Below are positions 35,501 to 45,879 of a DNA stretch of 64,000 nt, piece after piece. Both the position numbers and the translations under genes were made by a program. Every line of letters starts with the position of its first letter. Within the stretch, counting starts at the first letter, position 1. The notes beneath the pieces were generated by a model. The model worked only from the letters and a program-made list of their open reading frames with translations, had not been told where the DNA came from and did no database searches. Origin of the DNA: Scatophagus argus (lineage: Eukaryota > Chordata > Actinopteri > Scatophagidae); assembly GCF_020382885.2 (NCBI RefSeq), contig NC_058506.1, positions 14,734,318 to 14,798,317 on the forward strand, given 5' to 3'.

Positions 35501-38500
35501 GTCATGCTCATCATCTGCTACAGCGTTGTTGATAATCAGCATCGGCCGTTTATGTCACCAACTGTCAAGGTCATGGCACTATAAGGAAAAAAAATGCCAA
35601 AGACACCTGGGTTTGTTCACTCTGAGTAGCTTCATTGACCAGCATTGTATTTGATTTGTCATGTGTTGCATTAGGAGAAATGGCACAGCAATTCATCTTT
35701 TCTTGCCACTGTGTTTGGCAAGGATGGATCGATAACAAGCTGAGTATATTTTAAAGGGAAGTGAAATGTCGTCTGTATTTATCAAACCTCCCTGATTATG
35801 TAAACCGGTCCAGACTCGCTGCCCAGGTGCCGAAGCAGAAAACGGAATATGATTTTAAACTTTGCCACTAACCTCTTTTTCATTATATTTTGTCCCTTTG
35901 AGCCTATTCTGTTCCCAACATTGATTTTGTTCCATTTTCTGGTGTCGTTCCTGCTGAGGGCTTTTACGCACCACTCCATTACCTCAAAATACAGACCAAA
36001 TATCTGTCACTTTTTATGGCCTGTTCAGACGAGTTGAATAAGGAAAGACTCTGAAACCCACTGGTGGTCTGGGTGAGCTGCACACAGTTGAACTCTCAGA
36101 CCTAAGATCGACCCACAGTCTTGTGCAGCTGACTCATCAGAAGCTCTTTCAGAGCAGTTGAGTTCATTGCCTCTTCTTTCCATTCTTTCTTCCATTCACT
36201 TCCCCAGCGAGGTCCTCTCAGCCGGTCGAGGTATTAGACCTCCTGAACTCCTGATCACAAAGACATTTCCTTCTTTTCTGCGTCTTTCCCTGACCTCAAA
36301 TGTGCAGCCTCCGCACCGTATAAATGCCTGAGAGTCGTACGTTATATTGTGTCCTGGATGGAGAAGAGAGAGTGTTTTATTGTGAACAGCTGCATCTGAA
36401 TGGCTCGAGCACAAAACATTCACTTAGCTAAAAATTTCATTTGTTGAATGAAATTGAGGCAGGTATACAGTTTCTGCTTTGACACTGAGTTTTTATTCCA
36501 CTAGTGGTCATATTAAGAGCCGGATCAGAACACCACTGGTTCATGTAACTGACCCATTCTGAGAATCAACTTCATTGTCCTTGAGAGCGGTTGCACAAAC
36601 CTTTTTATTATCCGTTAGACTGATGAAAATTTGTCATGTAAATGCTCTTGTTCTATTTTTAGAAAATATGCTCTCAGCCTTGAGTTAAATGACATTTACT
36701 GTTTCTGAGAGACTCCGACTTGTGGCGGGTGCTGAAAGTGGACGACCTTCCATCATTTAATAACTGCAGGGGTGTTGTGTTCTTATAAAGCTCTGGCTCT
36801 GGTACAAAAATAAACCAATAATGGTGCCAATCATTTGATGCCCTTTCACTGACTGTTTTTGTTAGCACCTGTTTTTTTTGGATGGATCAATTGGCTTTGT
36901 CTGGGCCCAGACCTTCGATTCCATCCATTTCACTGAGTTGACCAATGGAACAAGATGGAAACCGAGTGTAACCACTTGACCACCAGACAACGACTGGCTT
37001 GATCAAAAAACTGTTTTTATCATCAGTTTTAAGTGTAGAAACACTCCATCTGAACCAGGCAAAATGCAAACAAAACATAAGCCTCAGAAGTCGTCATTGC
37101 CACTGAAAATCTAAATAACGAGTTTTCAGTCGAGGTCACCATCAAGATAAGGAAATCAAAGCAGCAGTAATTACTCAATGTCGCGATCAAACTGTCAGAA
37201 AAGAGGCCATTTTCATTGTAACTGCATTTACAAACTTGCTTCTGAACCTTTTCAGATATCCGCATGAGCTTTTTTAGTATTTAGTGGCCTTTTTCGTGAA
37301 ACAGCCCTAATTTAGATGAACTGTATTGAGGCACGGGTGGCACATCTTGTGAGGGAGACCACAATTCCCAGTGTCACCTCTGCTGTGGACATGACTGACT
37401 AATCTACTGCCAAACTTGCCGGCTGACTGTCTGGGTGTAGCTGGATGACTGACTCTCAGGCTGTTTGGCTAGCTGCCTTGTTTTTTTTGTTTTTTTTTCT
37501 CATACTGATTTATCCACATTTCCTCTTGATGAGCCATCTTGCTACCCCCCCGCCCCACGTCTGTGTGTCTGTCTGTCTTTCCTAGCTGTGAGTCTTGAGT
37601 GGCAGCACCATTGATTCCCCATGCTCTACATTGATCATGTCAAGTGATTATAATGAGGCAGAAAAGGCACCTAACCTAATAACCACTAGTTACAAAAAAA
37701 AAAAACAATCCACATGTGAGGATTCCTCTTTCTGTGCTGCAGCTTGCACACAAAGGTAATCAGCCCAACGTGGAGATAAAGAATCTGTACAGCCAAACAA
37801 CATTGCTCTGCTTTAAACGCCTCTTTTTAACACCCACAAGCGGAGCTATACAACACACACACACACTGTGTGACTCTCTCTCTCTCTCTGCTCCTCCATC
37901 ACCGCGGGACTGACAGCAGTAACACATTCATTAATGGTAATAATGCACCACAGGACATGACAGTGAACTTAAATGTGAGATGAGAAATAACGCACATTCT
38001 GTAGGCTTGCTGAAGTGTCTCCAGAGGACGCAAGCGCTGCCGCTGATAGTGGCGTTAATAATGGATAGGCCTACACTGTAAAGCGGCTGGTTGCAACATG
38101 ATTATTAGCCTACAGCAGAGTGGCCTATTTCCCCTGAGTGACATGCACACACAGTACCTGGCTGATAGCCCCTCGACTCACATCAACATCTACTGCTTAC
38201 ATTAAAGCGCGGATGCGTTGCTTTGCTGCGTAAATCACGTTTTAATCCAAGGGAATGTAATGGTGTCTAATTAAAGAGGCTGCAAACATAACAGTGCCGG
38301 ATTTGGAGGGGGGGAGGTCGAGGAGGGTAATAGATGCTGTTTATACAAGCTATCCTTTGTGAGAAAGGAGCTTGATGCATGCAGGATATCAATACAGTAA
38401 GCAGTGATGGTATGCTTAACCTACAGTCAAGGTGTTTCTTCTTGGGTCCGCTGACTTCATGCGTCGTGGCCTTGCAGACGGCTTTGCTGATGGCAGACCC

Positions 38501-38554
38501 GGTCATGCTGTGCTGCGCGGCGGCGATCCGGTCCGTCAAAGACTGTCCCGACAT
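19173..38554 (-). CDS. picalm: PICALM-type clathrin assembly lymphoid myeloid protein, complete
   Basis: Nineteen coding exons, transcript order: 38554-38425, 31364-31222, 29587-29512, 29084-28982, 28447-28354, 28240-28129, 27648-27542, 26197-26156, 24356-24271, 23532-23430, 22880-22747, 22477-22380, 22137-22024, 21899-21869, 21709-21568, 20844-20821, 20352-20296, 20178-20059 and 19187-19173. All phases agree, giving 576 residues. The ANTH domain is well conserved: K28 and the PKKKHLD phosphoinositide patch at 38-43, NSSW-like [39 protein letters not shown]. The tail keeps [45 protein letters not shown] and a final HFM. PICALM links PIP2 membranes, AP-2, clathrin and R-SNAREs during endocytosis. 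The middle of the tail is shorter than human PICALM (about 650 residues). ANTH sequence favours PICALM over SNAP91; the a/b paralogue is undecided. Confidence 0.9.
19306..19341. repeat. Perfect inverted repeat: 15-bp stems, 6-base loop
   Basis: TGTAATTGCTAACTG (19306-19320), loop tgtcgt, then its exact reverse complement (19327-19341). It lies in the last picalm intron, about 120 bases before the acceptor of the terminal coding exon. Confidence 0.9.
20821..20844 (-). other. 24-nt picalm microexon encoding NGMIYTGY
   Basis: Acceptor CCACAG and donor GTAAGT flank exactly eight codons in phase 0. The product aligns with the TGMIGYGI region of PICALM. It is symmetric, so it can be skipped without a frameshift. 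Confidence 0.8.
21716..21743. repeat. (CA)n microsatellite next to picalm exon 15 acceptor
   Basis: On the transcript strand it is (TG)n ending about 6-8 bases before the atypical acceptor CATAAG/ACC at 21710/21709, where a pyrimidine tract would normally be. Confidence 0.9.
22303..22338. repeat. (TG)n(AG)n compound microsatellite
   Basis: In the intron downstream of picalm exon 22477-22380. On the transcript strand it reads (CT)n then (CA)n, about 40-75 bases after the donor. Confidence 0.9.
22697..22724. repeat. (TG)n microsatellite
   Basis: Downstream of the donor of picalm exon 22880-22747; it reads (CA)n in the transcript. Confidence 0.9.
24165..24218 (-). other. Candidate 54-nt picalm cassette exon
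   Basis: Acceptor CTACTTAG and strong donor GTGAGTC bound 54 bases that join the neighbouring exons in the right phase (AG|C ... AT|A). They encode a Thr/Ala-rich [17 protein letters not shown]. Against it, the intron separating it from exon 24356-24271 would be only 52 nt, unusually short for a vertebrate, and the pyrimidine tract is weak. Confidence 0.25.
26211..26245. repeat. (GGGAGGA)n purine-rich low-complexity tract
   Basis: Imperfect gggaggag repeats just upstream (transcript sense) of the picalm exon 26197-26156, where they read as a pyrimidine tract. A related ggaagagga tract is at 26340-26379. Confidence 0.8.
26530..26559. repeat. (CA)n microsatellite
   Basis: Fifteen near-perfect dinucleotides in the picalm intron between exons 27648-27542 and 26197-26156. 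Confidence 0.9.
31376..31399. repeat. (CA)n microsatellite beside picalm exon 2 acceptor
   Basis: In the transcript this is (TG)n ending about ten bases before the acceptor TGTCCTCCAG/AC at 31365/31364. Confidence 0.9.
33230..33475 (+). repeat. Probable non-LTR retroposon 3' tail
   Basis: AT-rich tattct/tttat stretch followed by tgacaataaatttccttgaa and a short repeated ttgaatcc end. This is the kind of tail I associate with fish LINE or LINE-mobilised repeats. Family not assigned. Confidence 0.4.
33836..34043 (+). repeat. Percomorph TTAGC-type dispersed repeat, left part
   Basis: Contains caacaactgttagatggatt, gctatgaaagtcattcatg and gctaaactaagaccgtgaac in the order I remember for a very abundant spiny-rayed fish repeat. 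It stops at atcagtgtg and resumes 461 bp later. Confidence 0.5.
34505..34625 (+). repeat. Percomorph TTAGC-type dispersed repeat, right part
   Basis: Starts with atcagcatg and continues cactgtgagcatgttagc, gttagcatttagc, caaagcactgctgt and cacagagccgcc, the expected continuation of the left part. Confidence 0.5.
37853..37890. repeat. (CA)n ... (CT)n compound microsatellite
   Basis: Near the 5' end of picalm intron 1. Confidence 0.9.
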
Positions 38555-39330
38555 GTTACTGAGGAAGAGGAAGAGGAGGTGGTAGAGGAGGAGGAAGAGG
38601 AGGAGGTGAAGGTGGACGAAGAGGCAGGCGGAGTGATGGTCGAGTCCGGGTGGGGGGAACCGGGGAGGACGATCAAAATGTCTTTAGCGGCAGGGAGGAG
38701 GGTAGTGCCCTCTGCGAGAATCGGCCGTCTGAGCAGGAGCAGGAGGAGGTGGTGGTGGTGGAGGAGGAGGAGGAGGAGGAGGAGGAGGACAGCAGCGTAC
38801 ACCGGCGAGGATCCGGTGGGAGAATTCATGCGGCGGCCAAATAAAACATAAGACGCTCACATCCAGGGAAGCATTTAATATTCAGTCGACGGCATCAGGA
38901 TGAGCCCGCTGAAGGGATAAGATAGTCTACACGCCTTTACGGGGAAAAAAAGAAGAACAAAAATCAATGTATGATGAGCATCAAACGCATCTTGGTATAA
39001 GAGGCTGATAAAAGACAATGTGCTGTAAAATGTATCCCTGAAATTGCTGCTGCCAAGGCTGAGATGCCGGTACGAGTGCCGAATCCGAAATAACGATGAC
39101 AATAACACTACAGATGATTACTGTCAAATCTATGCGGCATCCCCTATGAATAAAGGCTCATTTTTCAAATACGATATAAAAGCATTGTCCTTTCCGGTTT
39201 TTTTACTCTTCTTAGCCCGGTTTCTCCTCTGAATCTATGCAGCGATCCGACCGCAAACACCTCTCCGATCCGCACAGCACCCCGCGCTGGCTGCATCTAA
39301 CCTCAGCCGCTTTGATTTTTTTCTTTTATC
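38555..39330 (-). promoter_or_regulatory. picalm 5'UTR and promoter region
   Basis: CpG-containing DNA upstream of the picalm ATG, which has A at -3 (AACATGT). No TATA box is obvious. CpG-rich patches are at 38460-38540, 38800-38850 and 39235-39300. The start site cannot be fixed from sequence. An ORF of 97 codons (38829-38536) lies in the leader in another frame and overlaps the start codon. Confidence 0.45.
38556..38790. repeat. (GGA)n-rich low-complexity tract in the picalm leader
   Basis: Long runs of gaggaggag and ggaagagg on plus, so the picalm mRNA leader would be a CCU-rich pyrimidine tract. It ends CTTCCTCAG/TAACATG at the picalm start, which resembles a splice acceptor. Confidence 0.85.
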
Positions 39331-41687
39331 TCCCAGTCTTTTTAATGTTCTTACAAAAGGGTGTATTTCTGTGTTGAGAGCGCCGATAGGCCAATTCCGA
39401 TACCTTTTTTTTTTTTTTTTTTTGGGTCAGTCAAACTTGTGTGTAAAATGGCAGTAGCCTACATGAATCAGGTGACTGGGAAGGGAGGGCGATTGGGCCA
39501 CTTCTTTGGGGCCGGGGAGGGCGTCTTAAAGCAGAAGGCTGCGCCCGGGCTTTTCGAGGCGAGTCAAGGCATCAGCTGTTCCATCGCCTCGGTGCATGTG
39601 AGGGGCTCAGCGTGCAAGTAAGCTCTCCCTGCCTGATTACCTGCTGTCCAATGAAATGTAGACACATGTGGGGGGAGACTACATTGCAATATCAAAAGTG
39701 TCTTACATTGACTGAAAAGGCGTGTGCGGGTGACCCTGTTGTCGCCTTGTTTTATAGTGGTTTTTATGGCATTGCAGGGGGATTCTGTATCATAATGTAA
39801 CTGTATGGTATTAATGTGCCTATAACCCCACAGTAATGTGGTGTTTCATTATGGCGCTATAAAAAAGTCCAACAAACACAACATATGAGATTCATTTTTT
39901 TTTCCCCACGTGGTGACATTTCTGGAAGCTTTAAAATCATTTTTCCAGGACAGTTCCGGTTTGATTCACTTAGCTCAAACAACATTCACAGTATGTGTCT
40001 AAATGGCATTTCATGGTTAAGTAAATGCCCTCAGGGTGTATTCAGCTCATTTTAAAGGCAGACATCTGAAGAGGGTTTTGGAAGCTTCAGGTAAATGTGA
40101 GAAGAATTTTCTACAGGAACCAAGTGTTTTATTACAGACAGAACTGAATACTTACAGGGAAAGTTCCTAGGAAAATTAATGGCAATATCAACAGTGTTCA
40201 CACAAACAAAAACTGTTCTTTTTCTATGGCTAAGATACTCAGTATACTCAGACTCTGTCAAGGTAGCTGGCAGGCTGCCAAGTTTGTTTGGTTTTCCAGA
40301 AACAAGTTAAAACTTAGTTTTAAAAAAAAGTTTTTTTATTAGCCAATGGGCAAAATGTTTGAGGTTGTTTTTTTCATTCAAATGATTAGATGGGTTTTGG
40401 AATTACAGATGAAATACAGCACAAACTGTTTTTAAATGGTTTTCTGGGTTGTTCTAACCCTTTCAGAGAAAGTGATAGTTACCATTCTGAGTCAAATCTT
40501 TAGTTTACAGTAATGTAAAACAGAAAAAAGCAACAAATTCTCACAGATTATAACAATGATCAATCACTTGTTTCAGCCCTTTTGCTGGGTTTATGAGTCA
40601 AGTCAATGTCGAGCCTGATTTCCAAATTTGATGGGAAAAATGTTGACCTGAGCTGAGAGGACATGAAGTCTTTTGGTTCAGGACAATGAAAGTTATCAAC
40701 AGAAACAACCACCATTTGAGGATGAAATGTCAACAATTATAGATTGAAACCACACATATACTGCATACGATGAAATGGAAATGAATATTTAACTAGAAAG
40801 AAATTAAACTATATATAGTATAGAGTAGTAATGGAGGTACTACTCAATAAATAGTTGATTTAATAGACATATCTGCTAAAGTGATTCTCCTCGATTACCT
40901 CCATAGCATTTCTGTTTATTTCTGACTGTAGCGGATTCTTTTTCTGGGTAGCATGCAAGAACACATTTTCCAGTCCATCAGTTCATGATCCAGTGTGAGA
41001 GAAAATGTCTTCAGTTTAAGCAGGCAATTACACAAACATTAATGATTACATGAAGGGATTTATTTTAAATAAACCCGTGATCCTTTGCAGATGGAGCACA
41101 GATTTGAGCGCTGTGACGATCCACTGGAGGTAAGTCAACTGTCCAGTTTTATGCTAACCGTTGTCAAGTCACTGAACAGTATACATTTGCTCATCTCCTG
41201 CTCATGTAAACCCAGTGGAACCAATTAAACCGAGTTTCCAAAAACAGTGACAAACGACATCAATGAAAGCACAATAACGACAATGACTTGACCGTGACAA
41301 CTGATTGAATGTTGTGGGGAGAAAATAGGACCTGGCACTATGAGTAGTCAGCACATTTATTTATTATTCGGACATTTCAGCTGGTAAATGATACCTGAAT
41401 CTGTAAGTTGCACTCAAATGTGAGGACTGGGTGGACAGAAGACACTGTCCTGTGTGTTACCACAAGGTTCAGACATCATGTTGGTCTGCAGTGTAAACAT
41501 ACAGTAGCTAATGAACACTGGTACAAAGCTCTACCTGCTTTACATTTTTATTCACTACTCACAGAGGGCTAAGACTGGAGTAACACAAAGGCAATTTATT
41601 TTGACAAACGGTACCTGAGCCAAACCTATCTCTGTGGCTGTGGCCTCACAGCTGTTCACTTCCTGGTTGTCTGTGACCAGGCAGGAG
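39331..41687. other. Spacer upstream of picalm and downstream of rab38
   Basis: Contains a T17 run (39403-39423), a CpG-rich island at 39470-39617 that ends in a donor-like CAA/GTAAGC, and a small exon-like segment at 41091-41129. Minus-strand AATAAA signals (TTTATT near 41355 and 41545) are candidate rab38 poly(A) sites. The stretch 39850-41080 shows nothing recognisable. Confidence 0.4.
41091..41129 (+). other. Orphan exon-like segment, 39 nt
   Basis: Flanked by CCTTTGCAG and GAG/GTAAGTC, both near-consensus. The segment starts with ATG and is open throughout (MEHRFERCDDPLE). No known gene was matched and no partner exon is proven. Confidence 0.25.
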
Positions 41688-44450
41688 TCACCCTTTCACA
41701 CATGAGGAGCAGTTGAGATGATCCTTTGTGGTATTAGTGTACCCAGATAGAATAAGGGTGCTGGGGTCCCGCTCAGTCATCGGACTCTCCTCATTATTCA
41801 GGATATGCTTGACCAAACAGCGCACTGCCTCCTCGATGTTTGTGTTTTCCTGTGGGAGGGAACGAAAGAAGACACCTTTTACTTTTTAGTATCGGTCCAT
41901 CAGTACGACACTTTGGTTCAGAGAGAAATATCTTTCAGTGTTTGCCCAGTAATTTTCTAAATCGCTTCTTTTTCCATTAGGCTCTGGTTATAATGGCATT
42001 GCTCTTACTTTAGCCCAGCACATATATGCTAAACTGACTGTATAAATTATGTGTTGAGCAGATGTGGTTTAGCTGCAAAGTAAGTCTTTTAGCCTTTAGC
42101 CTCTTTCCAAAGCCCTATAACTTTTTACATTCTGAGATCCATAAAAAATGCACTAAAATGATTTGTTGACAAGCCACCTCAGTCTAACTATAAATGTCTT
42201 TTCGACCAGTTTCAGCCTGTTCAAAAAGCTGCAATAATTGCCCCCAAAGTGTCTCCCCTTCGGTACCTTTGCCGAGGTCTCGAACCAGGCAACAAAGCCA
42301 TTCTCCCTGCAGAAAGAGTCCAGTTTGGGCTGCTGGGAAGCCAGCTGGTCTGACTTATTGGCCAAGAGTACAACTGGTACTGGCCTCCCATGGTTCAGGG
42401 TCACCTGAGGAGAGAAGAAAGATGGTACGTGATGGTGGTACAAACTGTAATATCGTATGACTTACTTTTTAGGCTATTTAAAGTTTAACCATATGGGAAT
42501 TTTTATTCTAAAATTACCTTTGTTTTATCTATCTGCATGTAGGATGTAACACATTTAAATTTGAAAGCAAAAAGCAAATTGTCTTCTAAACAGTACAAAG
42601 TAAAGGTGTCCTGCTTTATACAAAATAAATCATACGATGTATCACACAAAATATGAACTGAACTGAACTCAAAATGATAAAGCGTGTCATCGAGAGGGAC
42701 AAGAGGGGATAATCTTTCAATTGTTGCACTTGGACACATAAAAAATGACAGAAGTAATTGTGTGTGAGTGCTTGTTTCAGGAAGATAAACTGTCAATAAT
42801 TGATTTTTTTTTGACCACTTGGGGGCAGTTGTTTCTCTGATTAAAACATCTACCTGCTGCAGCCAGAAACTACACTTTGAGAGCTGCGAATGACTAAAAA
42901 CAATAAAGTAAAAATGAAAATGCCTCTGAGATGGTAAAAATGTCCTACCCTCACATGTGTCCAATGTTGGAACTCAGACATAACTTTCTGAAACTGGCAA
43001 AGCATGTGAAGGTGAGGGACGTGCCATTTTATTTCAATGATTGTCCCATCTCGCCCCTCGATATGACAGCAGGATTTTCGCGACCAACTGTGGACGCTCA
43101 GAACAATATATAAACACTTTGGCCTGCATACATGGTTGAACAACAGGTAGTGCACACAGAAATTACTGAGCAAAGCACCTTTAAGTAGCATTAGAGAACA
43201 ATCGCAGACGAGTTGGATTGCAAAACATGAAGGAGCTTCTGTGTGCAGGCTAAAACTTGACAAAGTAAAGTCCAGCCATGTGCAGGTACACTGCGAGTTT
43301 TTACACACAGTGAAAGTTAAGAAAGGCCTCAGTTTGACGTTTTCTACTGGATGTTGAGCAGAGGCGGTTCAGCTTTAGTCACCTTAGAGTCCAGGTCCTC
43401 CTTCCACTTCAGCACGGCGTTGAACGTGGAGGCCCTCGTCACGTCAAACACCATCAGCGCTCCCACCGCCTCCCGGTAATAGACACGAGTCATGTTCCCA
43501 TATCGCTCCTGTCCTGGACAGCATGGGCAACCGTCACACACACACACACACACACACACACGTGGATTCATGTAAAGACACATTTCAAGTCTGTAAGTAA
43601 TCAAATCAACTCACAGCACGGTTTATTATTGACAAAGATAAAAGATAGCGAGTGTGAGTTTGTGTGTGTGTTTGAGTGTGTTTAGTCTACAGTAGGTGCC
43701 ATCATGTGACTGATAATTTGACCATGGGATCATTTGAGTCACAGCCAGGCACAAGATCTACATTCCTCAGCCAGGCTTCAAATGACAGGGAGGAACTCAG
43801 TGGACAGACACACACACACACACTCACTGGGAGTTCATATCAGGCACTGCAAAAACCTTCATCCCAGTTATGTTTTGTGTATCCCCGATTTGTAGCAAGT
43901 TAGTCAGCATGCTCTTGACATGAGTTCATTGGAAACCAAGTATGATCATTCTTATGCCCTGGCAGAAAACAGGACTGTGTAATGACTCATAAATTGCCCC
44001 TACTTTCCTACAATTGCTGTCAGATTGATTTCAAATATTCAAAGTATTTCTACGAGCAGCTTTAATAACTTCTAGATTTTCACAGCTGCTGAAGGTGAAA
44101 CAAAACGTTTTTGTTTCCGCAGATCCCCAGACACGCACAGAGAATAAATCCTAATCCTGGTCTACATTCAGAGTTATATAGTTTTAACAGTCACCTGATG
44201 CATAATAAGTCTGCAAACCAACGCGTGTTACGGGGTCGTTAAAGTTTAACAGACCTGCTATGTCCCACAGCTGTAGCCGGATCACAGAGTCATTGTCCCA
44301 CTGCAGCACCTTCAGGGCGAAGTCCACCCCGATGGTTGCTCGGTAGTGCTGGGAGAAGATCTGATGGACATACCGCTTGATGATGGACGTTTTTCCTACT
44401 CCCAAGTCCCCGATGACCAGGACTTTGAACAGAAGCTCCTGCTGCTGCAT
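41688..44450 (-). CDS. rab38: RAB38-type small GTPase, complete
   Basis: Coding exons in transcript order: 44450-44255, 43513-43383, 42404-42267 and 41849-41688, together 208 residues. G motifs: GDLGVGKTS (P-loop), [10 protein letters not shown] (switch I), WDIAGQER (the Ile in place of Thr is typical of the RAB32/38 branch), NKSD (usual NKCD) and ETSAK. The C-terminus CSSCVKG resembles the RAB38 end and supplies prenylation cysteines. RAB38 directs cargo to melanosomes and other lysosome-related organelles. Sequence is closer to RAB38 than RAB32 in the N-terminus, KHIL and tail; fish have several rab38 paralogues and I do not assign one. MQQQELLFK is taken as the start; an in-frame ATG further upstream has no family support. 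An intron interrupts DLDSK/VTLNHG, where I recall none in human. Confidence 0.87.
43535..43561. repeat. (CA)n microsatellite upstream of rab38 exon 2 acceptor
   Basis: Reads (TG)n in the transcript, about 22 bases before the acceptor at 43514. Confidence 0.9.
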
Positions 44451-44796
44451 GGCTGCCAAAGAAAAAAAATAAAAAGGAGACTCCAGAATAATGGAAACTT
44501 GGTGAAGGATGATGGTGCGCAGGAATCGCAATAAAATTGTAAAGAGCTACAAGAAAGTCATGGACAGCAGAAGAAATGTTGCTTCCGGCCGATGCACTCG
44601 GGGAAAATGTTGCTGTGATCCAGTGTCATCGAGATGTGCGAAAAGTCGCCTTACTTTATCACTTATTACAATCTGAATCCGTACTTCACTGCCGTCTCCC
44701 AGCTTCTGTCTACTACTCCCACACGGTCGCTGTGGTGCGTTCAAGCCCTCCTCGAAATTTATCGAGCCTTTCCCTAGATAGGCACACAATTTTCAG

Positions 44797-45000
44797 TAAG
44801 ATAAGATGAACTTTATTGATTGAAATGAAATTCACTTGTCGTGGCAGCTCACAAGAACAGCATAGAGTGCAAAAAGCAAGACGTCTGCAAAAAACTGTTA
44901 CAAAAAAATATAGAGATAATAAATTAACAAGTAAACACTGTACAATATAAAGCTATATACAAGTCCACATAAGGGAGGAAAAGAGGAGAAGTTTAGCAGT
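44797..45000 (-). repeat. Probable retroposon 3' end, reverse orientation
   Basis: gataagatgaactttattga followed by aatgaaattcacttg and tgcaaaaagcaag resembles the reverse complement of a common fish repeat tail with TTTATTGAT and GAAATTC words. Family not assigned. Confidence 0.35.
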
Positions 45001-45029
45001 TTAACTATTTTTAGAGGTCATAGTCCTAT

Positions 45030-45120
45030 ATTCATAATTTTACTTGAGTAAAAGTATAGATGTATTAACAGTAATACTTAATGTACCAAAAGTGAAAGCG
45101 GGAATATATATTTTGTTTTA
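45030..45120. repeat. Fragment of a CTTGAGTAAAAGTA-type fish MITE
   Basis: tacttgagtaaaagtatag, gtattaacagtaatact and gtaccaaaagtgaaag fit, from memory, the internal sequence of an abundant fish non-autonomous DNA transposon. Confidence 0.4.
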
Positions 45121-45219
45121 ATATGGTTTCTGTAGGAGGACAAACATGACACAAACATTCTTAACTTTTTCCAGTGCTGTAAAAATGTTTATAATAAATA
45201 TTACATTTCAACATTTCTG

Positions 45220-45879
45220 TCAACGACGATGTGCGTCACAGCCTGCGACACACGTTTCAGCGCGGCGCGGTGCCACGCAGGTGGCTGTTGTAAACAAACC
45301 GGCGGGTGTGTCATGGGCCATGGATCCCAAAGGGAAAAAGCGAAAGATAGCTGATGAGAAGGGAGGATTCAAGGAAGAATGGACTGAATCATTTGCTTTC
45401 ATTGCCGATTCGGAAGGATTGCCTGCATGTTTGCTTTGTAATGAGAAGTTGTCAAATAACAAAAAGACATTTCCGGGGAAGGCATGCTAAATCTGCAGCA
45501 GACCACCCAGTTGGGAGTGAGAGAAAAAGTGCGAATGCTTTACTTCTGGAGAAATTAGATAGATAGATGAAGATTTAAGATTTAAGAAGATAGATTTAAG
45601 AGGTGGATTGCATCTCCAAACTCCACTTCTGCTGCTAGTTTTGTTGCAACCCGGGAGATAATAATAACGCATGGAAAACCGTTCACAGATGGTGAGTACA
45701 TGAAGGATTCATTCATCAAATTGGTCATTTTGGTAAGCTAATATAGCTAATATACACTTACAGCCTGTGTTCCCTTCATATAAGGCTTATATAAGGCTTT
45801 TAATTTTTTGCGGCTCCAGACAGATTTGTTTTTTTTGGTCCAATATGGCTCTTTGAACATTTTGGGTTGCCGACCCCTG
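45220..45879 (+). mobile_element. Degenerate hAT transposon (ZBED5/GTF2IRD2-like transposase remnant)
   Basis: From ATG 45320 the reading frame gives KGKKRKIADEKGG, EWTESFAFIADSEGLPAC and LLCNEKLSNNKK, a BED-finger-like N-terminus of hAT transposases. A frameshift near 45465 moves the continuation (GRHAKSAADHPVGSERK) to another frame, and a third piece (GKPFTDGEYMKDSFIK) follows at about 45670-45720. The catalytic core is deleted. The 3' end carries gggttgccgacccctg (45864-45879), the reverse complement of a hAT terminal repeat of the CAGGGGTCGGCAACCC kind. I could not find a matching 5' terminal repeat or an 8-bp target duplication, so the left boundary is approximate. It is dead as a gene. 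Confidence 0.6.

Larger units (their letters stand above)
31365..38424 (-). other. picalm intron 1 (about 7 kb)
   Basis: No coding exon was recognised. It contains the repeats listed separately (33230-33475, 33836-34625), a 12-bp inverted repeat at 32546-32578, T/A-rich stretches and a (CA)n(CT)n tract. The donor is GACT/GTAGGT, matching the position of the human PICALM exon 1 boundary (HLD/Y). Confidence 0.7.

Noticed and set aside
42503-43308. Two overlapping 150-codon minus ORFs in the rab38 intron
   Set aside because: They read through intron sequence, have no recognisable domain, and the canonical splice sites around them give a perfect Rab.
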